DNA from: Streptomyces anulatus
GTDB taxonomy: Bacteria; Actinomycetota; Actinomycetes; Streptomycetales; Streptomycetaceae
Assembly (NCBI RefSeq): GCF_014650675.1
Contig: NZ_BMVK01000009.1
Span: 1-64,000 of the forward strand
Reading direction: 5' to 3'
Length of the DNA stretch: 64,000 nucleotides
Shown here: in pieces, positions 17,272 through 26,091 of the stretch
How positions within the stretch are numbered: position 1 is the first letter of the stretch
How the letters are laid out: every line of letters starts with the position of its first letter
The notes under the pieces: generated by a model
The model's database searches: none
The model's input: only the letters and a program-made list of their open reading frames with translations
Told to the model about the DNA's origin: nothing
Position numbers and translations under genes: made by a program

Positions 17272-17582
17272 CGTTCCCAGACCACCGCGGTGACCTCAGT
17301 CTTCAGTCGGCGATCCGAGAAGAGCAGACTGCCCCCACCACCGCGGTTCTGAGGGCTGCTCACCGGCAGCTGGACCAGTCCGCTGCCCACCCCGCTGCTG
17401 TACGTCGTCATGCCGACCGCCCCGACTTCACGGTCCACATTGATCATCGTGGTGTCGTGAGCGTCATTGCCGACCGCAAGGATGTTCGTGCTCGCCAGTG
17501 CCTGACCACTCCACGCACCCGTACCGGTGGCCGCCGTGGCCGTCAGGACCAGCAGACGGCTGGCAACGCGCTTCGTGAACAT
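17268..17582 (-). CDS. small secreted protein ending in the start of an S74 domain
   Basis: A 104-residue protein with a signal peptide (MFTKRVASRLLVLTATAAT, cleaved near QALAS), a glycine/serine-rich fibre-like middle (VGNDAHDTTMINVDREVG) and a C-terminus SDRRLKTEVTAVVWER. The SDRRLK element is the usual first strand of the S74 chaperone domain, whose remainder is encoded by the next gene (ATGA overlap). The pair therefore looks like one fibre-chaperone protein split into two coupled ORFs. The ATG at 17582 follows GGAAGGA. Confidence 0.7.
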   Translation of the reverse strand: MFTKRVASRLLVLTATAATGTGAWSGQALASTNILAVGNDAHDTTMINVDREVGAVGMTTYSSGVGSGLVQLPVSSPQNRGGGGSLLFSDRRLKTEVTAVVWER

Positions 17583-17880
17583 CGAGGATCCTTCCGGCCG
17601 GGACGCCACGTGCGTCCGCGACACCCCTAACGGGCTATGCCGCAGAAAGGCACGTACGTCCTCTGTCTCACCGTCGAAGCCGTGGCAACCCGGCCCGCGT
17701 GGAGAAGCGGTGAACCGTCCCCGCGTACAGGAACGGGCCTCCGGCGGCGGCCGCCGGTGGTGCGCGGGGCCCGCTCCCCGCGCCTTCGGGGATGCTCCCG
17801 ACAGGGCCGTGGCCTCCGACCGGGGACTCCTCCGTGGCCCTGGTGCACGGGGTGGCTGCCCAAGGGGCTAGTTTGCTCGG

Positions 17881-18324
17881 ATGAGCCTTCTCCATGATGT
17901 GGCCGAGCGCGATGGCTGGCGGTGCTGGGTGTGCGACGAACCGGTCGACCCCGACAAGTCGGTCAACGACCAGCAGGGGCCCAGTGTCGACAGCCGGACC
18001 GCCGACCGGAAGGCCAAGGTCGCCGAGCGGCTCGCGCACCGCGGGTGCAACTCTCGTAAGGGCGCGGTCAAGGTGTCCATCGACTGGCCGGACCGTCTGT
18101 ACGTGGTCGAACCCGCGCCGCTGATCGCTGTCGCCTCCCGGCTGGAGCGCAAGGGAGGCCGGGAGATGGTGGGCCGTTGTCCGACCAGGCAGGACGCCGA
18201 AGAAGCGGCGGACTGGCTGGTGGACCGGTTCTCCCGACTGGTACCGGAGCTGCCGGTGACCGCCGACGTCGAGTCGGGCGGCGGCCAGTTCCTCGTCGTT
18301 CTTGTCGCCGGCCGCCGCCGCTGA
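17881..18324 (+). CDS. HNH-like small protein
   Basis: A 147-residue soluble protein. The N-terminal half has a treble-clef zinc knuckle typical of HNH nucleases: CxxC in RCWVCDEPVDPD (residues 15-18) and LAHRGCNSRKG, in which the second Cys pair is reduced to one Cys. The C-terminal half (residues 80-147) is a small alpha/beta part with no recognised motif. Proteins of this form are common single copies in Streptomyces and none has a known function that I can cite. Nuclease activity is uncertain. Stand-alone gene, convergent with the MFS transporter. Confidence 0.65.
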   Translation: MSLLHDVAERDGWRCWVCDEPVDPDKSVNDQQGPSVDSRTADRKAKVAERLAHRGCNSRKGAVKVSIDWPDRLYVVEPAPLIAVASRLERKGGREMVGRCPTRQDAEEAADWLVDRFSRLVPELPVTADVESGGGQFLVVLVAGRRR

Positions 18325-18339
18325 CCGGGAATCACCTCA

Positions 18340-19581
18340 TCAGTCAGGCGTCACGCTCGGCCGTCGGCCGGAACAGGTGCCGCTCCCCGCGTATGAGGGG
18401 AGTTCGACCGGGGATTCCTTCCGCCCCGTTCCGGTCGGCTTCTTGGCGATCAACCACACCACCAGCGCACAGGCCGCGAAGCCGGTCCCGAGGATGCTGG
18501 AGCCCGTCCAGCCGTAGGCCGTGAAGATCGCCGTGGTCGCCGCCGCACCGAGGGCGGAGCCGAGTGAGTAGAAGACCATGTAGCCGCCGATGACGCTGCT
18601 CAGGCGATCCGGATACGCAGCGGTGAGCACGTGCTGGTTGCTCACGTGTACGGCCTGGACCGCGAAGTCGAGGGCGACGATTCCGATGACCAGGAACCAC
18701 AGCGACCACGGAAGCTGGGCGATCGCCGCCCACGAGAGGATCAGGAGGGCGAGCGCGAGGCCGCTGACCGGGTTCGCGCGCCCGGCGTCCGCCCATCGTC
18801 CGGCGCGAGCCGCGCCGAGTGCGCCGGCCAGGCCCGCGATGCCGAACAGCCCGATCCGGGTCTCGCTCAGCTGCCAGGGAGCGCCCGCCAGCGACATGGC
18901 CAACCCGCTCCACAGGGTTCCGAACGAGGCGAACAGGAAGAACGCGTTGAGGCCGCGTGACAGGAAGGCGCCCTGTCCCAGCAGCCCGCCGAGCGAGCCG
19001 ACCACCTCGCGGTACCTCGGAGGGGAACCCACGCGCGCCTCCGAGGGCAGTACGGCGAGGACCAGGACCGCGAGCCCGAGGGAGAGCACCGCGAGCACGA
19101 CGTAGACGCTGCGCCAGCCCCACACGTCGGCGAGCGCGCCGGTGGCGACCCGTGCCCCCAGAATGCCGACCACGACGCCCGAGGTCACCACCCCGATATT
19201 CCGTCCACGTTCGGCGGGAGGGGAAGCCGACGCCGCGTAGGCCACCGCGATCTGCACCACGACCGCGAACACCCCTGCCGTCGCGAGCCCCGCGAACGCC
19301 GGCCACGCGGCCGACGACGATGCCGTGAGCATCATGCCCACCGAGGTGATCCCCAGGTGCACGGCGATGAGTCGGCGCCGGTCGACCACGTCGCCGAGCG
19401 GCACCAGCAGCAACAGCCCCGCCAGATAGCCGAACTGACCGGTGGCCACGAACCATCCGGTGAGCTCGGCCGGCACGCCGAGGTCGCGCCCCATCGGCGC
19501 CAGGACCGGCTGCGCGGCGTAGACGCTCGCCACAGCGACACCGCACACCACCGCCAGCAGCAATCGATGCCATGCGTTCAT
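18340..19581 (-). CDS. MFS transporter (drug-efflux type)
   Basis: A 413-residue major-facilitator protein with about 12 hydrophobic helices and the loop 2-3 motif GDVVDRRR (about residues 66-73), typical of bacterial drug-proton antiporters of the DHA1 group. I start it at ATG 19581 (MNAWHRLLL), which has GGGG six bases upstream; a TTG at 19596 is in frame. It is divergent from a HxlR-family regulator across an 86-bp spacer, the usual layout for an efflux pump under local control. Substrate unknown. Confidence 0.85.
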   Translation of the reverse strand: MNAWHRLLLAVVCGVAVASVYAAQPVLAPMGRDLGVPAELTGWFVATGQFGYLAGLLLLVPLGDVVDRRRLIAVHLGITSVGMMLTASSSAAWPAFAGLATAGVFAVVVQIAVAYAASASPPAERGRNIGVVTSGVVVGILGARVATGALADVWGWRSVYVVLAVLSLGLAVLVLAVLPSEARVGSPPRYREVVGSLGGLLGQGAFLSRGLNAFFLFASFGTLWSGLAMSLAGAPWQLSETRIGLFGIAGLAGALGAARAGRWADAGRANPVSGLALALLILSWAAIAQLPWSLWFLVIGIVALDFAVQAVHVSNQHVLTAAYPDRLSSVIGGYMVFYSLGSALGAAATTAIFTAYGWTGSSILGTGFAACALVVWLIAKKPTGTGRKESPVELPSYAGSGTCSGRRPSVTPD

Positions 19582-19667
19582 CGCGGCCCCATTCAATCAG
19601 TAGCACATTGCAACCGTTTTGACGTTACGGCATGATGGTTTCAATCTGCAACTCATTGGGAGGCGTC
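19582..19667. promoter_or_regulatory. shared divergent promoter/operator, MFS and HxlR genes
   Basis: This spacer is markedly AT-richer than the flanks. It contains TTGCAACC (19609-19616 region) and, about 20 bases on, GGTTTC followed by TGCAA, forming an imperfect inverted repeat that would suit a winged-helix dimer such as the HxlR protein encoded on its right. Confidence 0.45.
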
Positions 19668-20132
19668 ATGTCAGCTGCACCTCCGCGCGGTCCGGACGCG
19701 CCGTGGTCGGATCCCGACTGCCCCGTCGCCCGCACCCTCGACCTCGTCGGCGACCGGTGGAGCCTTCTGGTCATCCGTGACGCGATGGACGGCGCAGCCT
19801 CGTTCACCGAGTTCCAGCGGAGGACCGGCATCGCGCGCAACATCCTCACCGACCGCCTCCGCAAGCTCCTCGCCCACGGGCTTCTCGCTCAGCGCACCGC
19901 CCCGTCGGGCCGCCGCCAGGAGTACGTCCTCACCGACGCCGGCCGCGCCCTGTTTCCCGTCATCCTCACGCTGCGCCAGTGGGGCGAGCGGCACGCCTTC
20001 GCGCCGGGCGAGGCGCACTCCGTCCTGGTCGACCGGCACGGCGACCCCGTGCCGGACTTCACGCCGGTCGACACGGACGGCGCCCCTCTGAGCACCGACA
20101 CCACCCGCGTACAGAAGACCCGACAGGCATGA
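19668..20132 (+). CDS. HxlR-family transcriptional regulator
   Basis: A 154-residue winged-helix protein with the HxlR hallmarks: CPVARTLDLVGDRWSLLVIRD near residue 20, FTEFQRRTGIARNILTDRL as recognition region, and a wing (GRRQEYVLTDAGRAL). A conserved Cys lies at the N-terminal CPV position, which in QorR/HypR relatives senses oxidants. The start at 19668 follows GGGAGG. It probably represses the divergent MFS gene and itself. Confidence 0.88.
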   Translation: MSAAPPRGPDAPWSDPDCPVARTLDLVGDRWSLLVIRDAMDGAASFTEFQRRTGIARNILTDRLRKLLAHGLLAQRTAPSGRRQEYVLTDAGRALFPVILTLRQWGERHAFAPGEAHSVLVDRHGDPVPDFTPVDTDGAPLSTDTTRVQKTRQA

Positions 20133-20444
20133 ACGATCGCGTGCGCGGCGCGAACACGAACCGGCGCCCCGAGCGCATGCGGCCCCTGCCTCGCGCGCCA
20201 CCCGACCCAACGCCACCCCCGTGCGCACATGCCTGTGAACCGGTCAACACGCGCCGTTCCACTCCGGATTGTTCTTGTCATGCCCCTTGCAAGAAGGGGA
20301 GCGGCACGCTCCAATGGACGCGACTCAATGGAAAGGAAACTTTCCTAATAGAGCTGACCTCCCGGCTGAGCTGTGTCCGTACGCCCCTCCACGACGCCCC
20401 AGTGCGTTCGGCGTCCGGCACGTCGCAAGAGATCGGAGAACCAC
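20133..20444. other. 312-bp regulatory region upstream of the chitosanase fusion gene
   Basis: No gene. It contains a hairpin-forming stretch around 20284-20300 (CCCCTT, five bases, AAGGGG), overlapping a wider TTCTTG...CAAGAA repeat, and then the 13-bp palindrome at 20334-20346 listed separately. Confidence 0.5.
20334..20346. promoter_or_regulatory. CsnR-like palindromic operator
   Basis: AGGAAACTTTCCT is a perfect 13-bp palindrome about 100 bases before the chitosanase start. From memory, Streptomyces chitosanase genes are repressed by the ROK-family protein CsnR at a palindrome of this type (AGGAAA/TTTCCT arms). No CsnR gene is in the window. Confidence 0.6.
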
Positions 20445-22586
20445 GTGCGCATGCGCATGCCCCAGCGCCTTTCCCGGCGCGTTTCCCGTTCGGAACGACC
20501 ACCCCGCCCCACGCACCGCCGCCGTCGCACCGGGGTGCGGGTCGCCCTGGCCATGGCGCTGACCGCGATCCCCGCCGTGGTCGCCCTCAACACCGGACAG
20601 GCGGCCGTGGCATCCGGCCTCGACGATCCGGTGAAGAAGGAAATCGCCATGCAGATCGTCTCGACGGCCGAGAACTCCTCGCTCCAGTGGCGCGAGCAGT
20701 TCGACTACATCGAGGACATCGGCGACGGGCGCGGCTACACGGCCGGCATCATCGGCTTCTGCTCCGGTACGCACGACATGCTCGAACTCGTCGAGTACTA
20801 CACCGGCAAGGTGCCGGGCAATCCGCTGGCCACGTACCTCCCCGCGCTCCGCGCGGTCGACGGGAGCGACTCCCACGAGGGCCTGGACCCCGGCTTCACG
20901 ACCGCCTGGGAGCAGGCCGCGGCCACCCCCGAGTTCCGGGCGGCCCAGGAACACGAGCGCGACCGTGTCTACTTCGACCCCTCCGTGTCCCGGGCGAAGA
21001 GCGACGGGCTGCGGGTGCTCGGCCAGTTCGCCTACTACGACGCCATCGTCATGCACGGGCAGTCGGGCTTCGACAGCATCCGCGCCGAGGCCCGGAACGA
21101 CGCCCGTACGCCGGCCGAGGGCGGCGACGAGACCCAGTACCTCGACGCCTTCCTCGACGCCCGCGTCGTGGAGATGAAGAAGGAGGCGGCGCACGAGGAC
21201 ACCAGCCGGGTCGACACCGCCCAGCGCGTGTTTCTGAGGAACGGCAACCTCGACCTCGACACCCCGCTGGCGTGGGCCGTCTACGGCGAGGACTTCCGTA
21301 TCGACACCGATCCCCGGCCCGACCCGGAACCGACGGGCACCTCCGGCGCCGAGACGCTGATCTCGCGCGGCAAGCCCGCCACCGCCTCGTCGTCCGAGAC
21401 CTCCGCCCTGGCCCCCGGCAAGGCCGTCGACGGCGACGCGGCCACCCGCTGGGCCAGTGCCGAGGGTTCGGACCCGCAGTGGCTCCGCATCGACCTCGGC
21501 GCGGGGGCGTCCGTCTCCCGCGTCGAACTGACCTGGGAGGCCGCCTACGCGAAGCAGTACCGGCTGGAGATCTCTGCCGACGGCACCGACTGGACCAGGC
21601 TCGCCGCGGAGACGGCGGGCAACGGCGGGACCGACACCTGGACCGGTCTGACCGGCAAGGGCCGCTACCTGCGCGTGTACGGCACCGCACGCGGCACGAC
21701 GTACGGCTACTCCCTGTGGGAGGCCGACGTGTACGGCACCGCCGGGGGAACCACGCCCACCGACCCGCCCCCGAAGGGCGCGTTCACCGTGGTCGGCGCC
21801 GGCGACATCGCCGACCAGTGCAACGAGAGCGATCCGGGATGCCAGCACTTCAAGACCGCCGCACGCGCCATGGCGATCGACCCGGCCTTCTACATCACCA
21901 TGGGCGACAACCAGTACGACGACGCCCACATCGAGGACTTCCGCAACTACTACGACAAGTCCTGGGGCCGGTTCAAGGACAAGACCCACCCCGTGCCCGG
22001 CAACCACGAGGCGTACGACGACTGGGACAACCAGGACGAGGTCGCCTACCGGCAGTACTTCGGTGACCGCGCCACTCCCCAGGGCAAGATGTGGTACAGC
22101 TACGACTACGGCAACTGGCACTTCGTCGCCCTCAATTCCAACCGGTTCGACGAGCGCGAACAGCTCGACTGGCTGAAGGCCGACCTCGCCAAGAACAGCA
22201 AGAAGTGCGTCGCCGCGTACTTCCACCACCCGCTGTTCAGCTCCGGAAGTCACGGCAACGACCCCGTGGGCAAGCCGATCTGGTCCATGCTGCAGGCTGC
22301 CGGCACCGAGCTGGTGCTGAGCGGCCACGACCACCACTACGAGCGTTTCGCCCCCCAGAGCCCGGACGGTCAGGCGGACCCGAACGGCATCGTCGAGATC
22401 CTCGGCGGTATGGGGGGCAAGGACCTGTACGGCCAGGGTGACACCGTGCAGAAGAACAGCCAGAAGCGCATCTGGGACAAGTTCGGCGTGATGCAGCTCG
22501 ACTTCACCGACACGACCTTCACCTCGAAGTTCGTCGGTACCGACGGAACGGTCCTGGACACCGGCCCGACGTACAGCTGCCACTGA
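20445..22586 (+). CDS. secreted GH46 chitosanase fused to CBM32 and a metallophosphoesterase
   Basis: A 713-residue secreted three-domain protein. Residues 1-56: long basic signal region (RRRR, then ALAMALTAIPAVVAL). Residues 57-290: GH46 chitosanase closely following the Streptomyces N174 enzyme, with catalytic Glu76 (SAENSS; N174 Glu22) and Asp94 (DIGDGRGYT; Asp40). Residues about 303-433: F5/8 type C (CBM32) sugar-binding module (VDGDAATRWAS, QWLRIDLG). Residues about 446-713: calcineurin-like phosphoesterase with GDI, GDNQYDD, GNHEAYD, FHHP and GHDHHYER metal ligands. GTG at 20445 has GGAG upstream. It should hydrolyse chitosan and possibly release phosphate from extracellular esters. Usual chitosanases end after the first domain. 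Confidence 0.9.
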   Translation: MRMRMPQRLSRRVSRSERPPRPTHRRRRTGVRVALAMALTAIPAVVALNTGQAAVASGLDDPVKKEIAMQIVSTAENSSLQWREQFDYIEDIGDGRGYTAGIIGFCSGTHDMLELVEYYTGKVPGNPLATYLPALRAVDGSDSHEGLDPGFTTAWEQAAATPEFRAAQEHERDRVYFDPSVSRAKSDGLRVLGQFAYYDAIVMHGQSGFDSIRAEARNDARTPAEGGDETQYLDAFLDARVVEMKKEAAHEDTSRVDTAQRVFLRNGNLDLDTPLAWAVYGEDFRIDTDPRPDPEPTGTSGAETLISRGKPATASSSETSALAPGKAVDGDAATRWASAEGSDPQWLRIDLGAGASVSRVELTWEAAYAKQYRLEISADGTDWTRLAAETAGNGGTDTWTGLTGKGRYLRVYGTARGTTYGYSLWEADVYGTAGGTTPTDPPPKGAFTVVGAGDIADQCNESDPGCQHFKTAARAMAIDPAFYITMGDNQYDDAHIEDFRNYYDKSWGRFKDKTHPVPGNHEAYDDWDNQDEVAYRQYFGDRATPQGKMWYSYDYGNWHFVALNSNRFDEREQLDWLKADLAKNSKKCVAAYFHHPLFSSGSHGNDPVGKPIWSMLQAAGTELVLSGHDHHYERFAPQSPDGQADPNGIVEILGGMGGKDLYGQGDTVQKNSQKRIWDKFGVMQLDFTDTTFTSKFVGTDGTVLDTGPTYSCH

Positions 22587-22627
22587 TCTCCGCGCCTGTC
22601 ACCGACCCCCACACCGTCCGTCGTGGT

Positions 22628-22652
22628 CCGGCCGCCGTGCTCCGGCGGCCGG
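22628..22652 (+). terminator. GC hairpin after the chitosanase fusion gene
   Basis: CCGGCCGCCG and CGGCGGCCGG form a 10-bp stem with a TGCTC loop, 41 bases after the stop. There is no T-run, as is common in Streptomyces. Confidence 0.5.
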
Positions 22653-22732
22653 CCACGCCCGGCCGGGCGAACCCGCCCGGAGCACCGGTCGTGCGACCGG
22701 AGCTCCGGGCACCGCGTACCAGGAGCGTCTGT

Positions 22733-24040
22733 ATGTACCTTGCCGTCGGCAGAACCCGTCCATCGGACGGAACCGCCCCCGACCGGACCCCCTCAGCCGT
22801 ACGGCCCGGCGGCCGAAGGCGCCTCACCGGCACCGTCGTCGCGCTCGGCACGGTCAGCCTCGTCACCGACATCTCGTCCGAGATGGTCACCGCCGTACTG
22901 CCCCTCTACCTCGTCCTGGGCCTGGGACTCAGCCCACTCCAGTTCGGCTTTCTCGACGGCCTCTACAACGGTGTCACCGCCTTCGTCAGACTCGCCGGCG
23001 GGCACGCCGCCGACCGCTGGCAGCGGCACAAGCTCGTCGCCGGAAGCGGATACGCGCTGTCCGCCGTCTGCAAACTCGGTCTGCTCCTCGCGGGCGGTTC
23101 CACCCCCGCCCTCTCCGCCGCGCTCGCTGCGGACCGGGTCGGCAAAGGCGTACGGACAGCGCCGCGCGACGCCCTGATCTCGTTGAGCTGCGACGAGCGG
23201 GACCTCGGCCGCGCCTTCGGAGTGCACCGGGCCATGGACACCACGGGCGCCATGCTCGGACCGCTCGTCGCCTTCGCCGTCCTGTGGGCGACCGTCGACG
23301 CCTACGACGCGGTCTTCGTCGTCAGCTTCTGCTTCGGCCTGCTGGGTGTACTGATCCTCTTCGCGTTCGTCCCCGGCCGCGAGGCCGGGCCGGCCCGCCC
23401 GCCGGGCAGGGCCGCGGCCACACTGCGGGAAACCCTGCGGCTCTTCCGTGTTCCCGCCTTCCGCCGGATCCTCCTCGCGGCCACGGCGCTCGGCCTCGTC
23501 GGCGTGGGCGACGGGTTCCTCTACCTGGTCCTGCAGAAGCGGCTCGCCCTCGACGTGGAGTACTTCCCGCTGCTGCCGCTCGGCAGCGCGGCGGTCTACC
23601 TCCTGCTCGCCGTTCCCCTCGGCCGGGCCGCCGACCGGATCGGCCGCCGAATCCCGTACCTGCTGGGGCATGTCGCCCTGCTCGGGGTGTACGTCGCGCT
23701 GTTCTCACCGGTGGCCGGCTGGCCCCTCACGATTCTGGTGCTCGTCCTGCACGGCACGTTCTACGCGGCGACCGACGGGGTCCTCATGGCGCTCGGCGGT
23801 CCGGTCGTGCCGTCGGACCGGCGCGCGGGCGGGATGGCGCTGCTGCAGACCGGCCAGAGTCTGGGCCGCCTGTTCGCGTCCGTCGGGTTCGGGGCCGTCT
23901 GGACGCTGTGGGGCATGGACAACGCCCTCGTCCTGGCCGCCGCCGCACTCGGCGCCGTACTCGTCCTCGCCTGCGTACTCCTGCCCGCCGCACCCACGCC
24001 CGCCGCCCCCGCACCCGTCACCGCCCCGGAGCCCTCATGA
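22733..24040 (+). CDS. MFS transporter
   Basis: A 435-residue major-facilitator permease. After a 30-residue polar N-terminus it has about 12 helices, with GGHAADRWQRHK as loop 2-3 motif and the preceding TDISSEMVTAVLPLYL, which is characteristic of the group near YxiO/putative organophosphate or drug permeases. I chose the ATG at 22733 because AGGAG lies 9 bases upstream. Its stop overlaps the start of the next gene (ATGA), so transporter and propeller protein are made together. Substrate not known; closeness to the chitosanase gene could mean uptake of a degradation product, but that is speculation. Confidence 0.82.
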   Translation: MYLAVGRTRPSDGTAPDRTPSAVRPGGRRRLTGTVVALGTVSLVTDISSEMVTAVLPLYLVLGLGLSPLQFGFLDGLYNGVTAFVRLAGGHAADRWQRHKLVAGSGYALSAVCKLGLLLAGGSTPALSAALAADRVGKGVRTAPRDALISLSCDERDLGRAFGVHRAMDTTGAMLGPLVAFAVLWATVDAYDAVFVVSFCFGLLGVLILFAFVPGREAGPARPPGRAAATLRETLRLFRVPAFRRILLAATALGLVGVGDGFLYLVLQKRLALDVEYFPLLPLGSAAVYLLLAVPLGRAADRIGRRIPYLLGHVALLGVYVALFSPVAGWPLTILVLVLHGTFYAATDGVLMALGGPVVPSDRRAGGMALLQTGQSLGRLFASVGFGAVWTLWGMDNALVLAAAALGAVLVLACVLLPAAPTPAAPAPVTAPEPS

Positions 24041-25068
24041 CCCTGCCTCCTCTCTCCCTCCGCGCCCGGATCATCGCGCTCACGGCGGCCACCGCCGTAC
24101 TGGCGACCGTCGCCGTCGGCTACACGGTCGCGGCAGCCGACGGCGACGGCAGGTCGCCGGAGTCCGTCGCCGCCCCGGGCCTCACCCTCGACAGCGCGCC
24201 CGGTCTCTACCACGCGGCGCGGAAGGGCAACGTGCGCTCGGCGCCGTACAGCTCCTCCGGTACGGGAGCGGCCGACGGGGCGCGGAGCAGGAACACCGGG
24301 CTGTCGTGCGACCGCTTCTACGCGAGCGGACGGTCGGCCGTCTGTATCGCGAGCCACCCCGGCATCTCGCAGAAGACGAAGGTGAACGTCCTCGACCGAG
24401 AGCTGAACACCCGTAAGACCGTCGTCGTCGGCGGCATCCCCAATCGGGCTCGGGTCTCCCCCTCGGGCCGGATGGTCGCCTGGACGCTGTTCGTCAGCGG
24501 CGACTCGTACGCCTCGTCCTCCTTCTCGACGAGGAGCGGCATCCTCGACACCCGGACCGGCTATCTGGTCAAGAACGTGGAGACGCTCCAGCTCTATCTG
24601 GAGGGGCGGCGCTACCACGCGCCGGACGTGAACTACTGGGGCATCACCTTCGCGGACGACGACAACCGCTTCTACGCGACGGTGGCCACCAAGGGGAAGA
24701 CCTACCTCGTCGAGGGCGACATCACGACGTGGAAGGCCCGCACGCTCCGCCGCAACGTCGAATGCCCGTCCCTCTCGCCCGACGGCACCCGGATCGCCTT
24801 CAAGAAGCGGGTCCGCGAGGGCGCCAAAAACCCGTGGCGACTGCACGTACTGGACCTGGGGACGATGCGTGAGACTCCCGTCGCCGAGACCCGCAGCGTC
24901 GACGACCAGGCGGCGTGGCTGGACGACTCGACCCTCGCGTACGCCCTTCCGGGCCGGGCGAAGGGCACCTCGGACATCTGGACCGTCCCCGTCGACGCCT
25001 CGGCCGCCGGGCCGCGCCTCCTCCTGAGCGACGCTTCGTCACCGTCCATGGTCGTGGCGGGCGGCTGA
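24037..25068 (+). CDS. exported TolB-like beta-propeller protein
   Basis: A 343-residue protein with an N-terminal membrane anchor or signal (residues 8-32, IIALTAATAVLATVAVGYTVAAA) followed by PD40/TolB-type blades: repeated segments such as RARVSPSGRMVAWTLF, ECPSLSPDGTRIAFKK and DDQAAWLDDSTLAYAL. Two cysteines (SCDRFY, AVCIAS) could form a disulphide outside the cell. It is translationally coupled to the MFS transporter, so it may serve as an extracytoplasmic partner. No catalytic motif is visible. Confidence 0.75.
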   Translation: MTLPPLSLRARIIALTAATAVLATVAVGYTVAAADGDGRSPESVAAPGLTLDSAPGLYHAARKGNVRSAPYSSSGTGAADGARSRNTGLSCDRFYASGRSAVCIASHPGISQKTKVNVLDRELNTRKTVVVGGIPNRARVSPSGRMVAWTLFVSGDSYASSSFSTRSGILDTRTGYLVKNVETLQLYLEGRRYHAPDVNYWGITFADDDNRFYATVATKGKTYLVEGDITTWKARTLRRNVECPSLSPDGTRIAFKKRVREGAKNPWRLHVLDLGTMRETPVAETRSVDDQAAWLDDSTLAYALPGRAKGTSDIWTVPVDASAAGPRLLLSDASSPSMVVAGG

Positions 25069-25110
25069 CCCGGGGGCAGTCCGGGCCGGGGCGTCGCGTG
25101 CCGGTGCGGG

Positions 25111-26091
25111 TCAGTCCCGGAGCGGCAGCAGCCGGGGCACGGCTCGGACGTAGACGACCATGCCGATGACCTCGACCAGGGTCTGGGTGACCACGACGAC
25201 GGCGGCGACGGCCAGCGCGTCCGGCAGCGCCAGGGCGAGGGGCAGGACGACCAGGGAGTTGCGGGTCGCGCCCGTGAACACGATCGCCCGCGCGGCGGGG
25301 GCGTCCAGGCGGAACAGGCGGGCCACGCCGAGCCCGGCGAACGCCATCACGACGAGGAAGAGCACGTAGAACGGCGCGACACGGCCCACGTCCCCCAGGC
25401 TGCCCGCGTCGCCGAGCTTCGGTACCTGGGAGGCGACCACGGTCAGCAGGACGGCGGCCATCAGCGGCACCATGGTCGTGCCCATCGCCTCGGCGACCCT
25501 CTGTCCGGCCGGGCGGCGTGCGGCCCACGCCTGGGTGAGCCAGGCCAGCGTGAGCGGGATGACGATCAGCACGACGAACGCCTCGACGAACGGTCCGGCC
25601 TCCACCACGTCGGCCAGGTCCGGTCCCATGAACAGGAACAGATAGACCGGCAGCAGCACCATCTGGGCGAGGAGCAGCAACGGGGTGGCGGCGAGCAGGC
25701 GTTCGCTGCTGCCCCCCGCGAGCCCGCTGAAGACGATCACGTAGTCGATGCACGGGGCCAGGAGGACCAGCAGCACGCCGAGACGGACCGCCCGGTCGTC
25801 CGGGAGGAAGGTGAACATCGCGGCGACCACCAGCGGCACCACGACGAAGTTCACCACCAGCGTCGCGGCCAGGAAGCGGCCCGCCCGCACCGAACGGAAC
25901 AACTCGGCCGCGGGCACCTGGAGGAACGTCACGTACAACAGGGCGGCCAGCACCGGGTTGATCGCGTGCTCCAGACCCGGCCCCGCACCGGGTGCGACCC
26001 GGCCCAGCAGGCCTCCGGCGGCGAGCGCGCCCACATAGACGGCGACCTGGTGGCGTTCCATGCCCGCGACCACGCCGGATGGCGACGACAA
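25111..26091 (-). CDS. ACR3-like arsenite/bile-acid-symporter family carrier
   Basis: A 326-residue membrane protein with about ten helices of the BASS/ACR3 superfamily. The segment LLAPCIDYVIVFSGLAGG carries the conserved Cys of ACR3 arsenite pumps, and GATRNSLVVLPLAL is the second conserved region. Function is most likely metalloid efflux, or transport of an organic anion. No arsR or arsC gene lies nearby, unusual for an arsenic operon. I favour the TTG at 26091 because AAGGAG is 8 bases upstream; GTG 26064 and ATG 26061 are alternatives, and the longer frame to 26334 is not credible. Confidence 0.75.
   Translation of the reverse strand: MSSPSGVVAGMERHQVAVYVGALAAGGLLGRVAPGAGPGLEHAINPVLAALLYVTFLQVPAAELFRSVRAGRFLAATLVVNFVVVPLVVAAMFTFLPDDRAVRLGVLLVLLAPCIDYVIVFSGLAGGSSERLLAATPLLLLAQMVLLPVYLFLFMGPDLADVVEAGPFVEAFVVLIVIPLTLAWLTQAWAARRPAGQRVAEAMGTTMVPLMAAVLLTVVASQVPKLGDAGSLGDVGRVAPFYVLFLVVMAFAGLGVARLFRLDAPAARAIVFTGATRNSLVVLPLALALPDALAVAAVVVVTQTLVEVIGMVVYVRAVPRLLPLRD

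Noticed and set aside
20325..22583. 752-codon minus-strand frame opposite the chitosanase fusion
   Set aside because: Valine/glycine-rich shadow, no recognisable domain.
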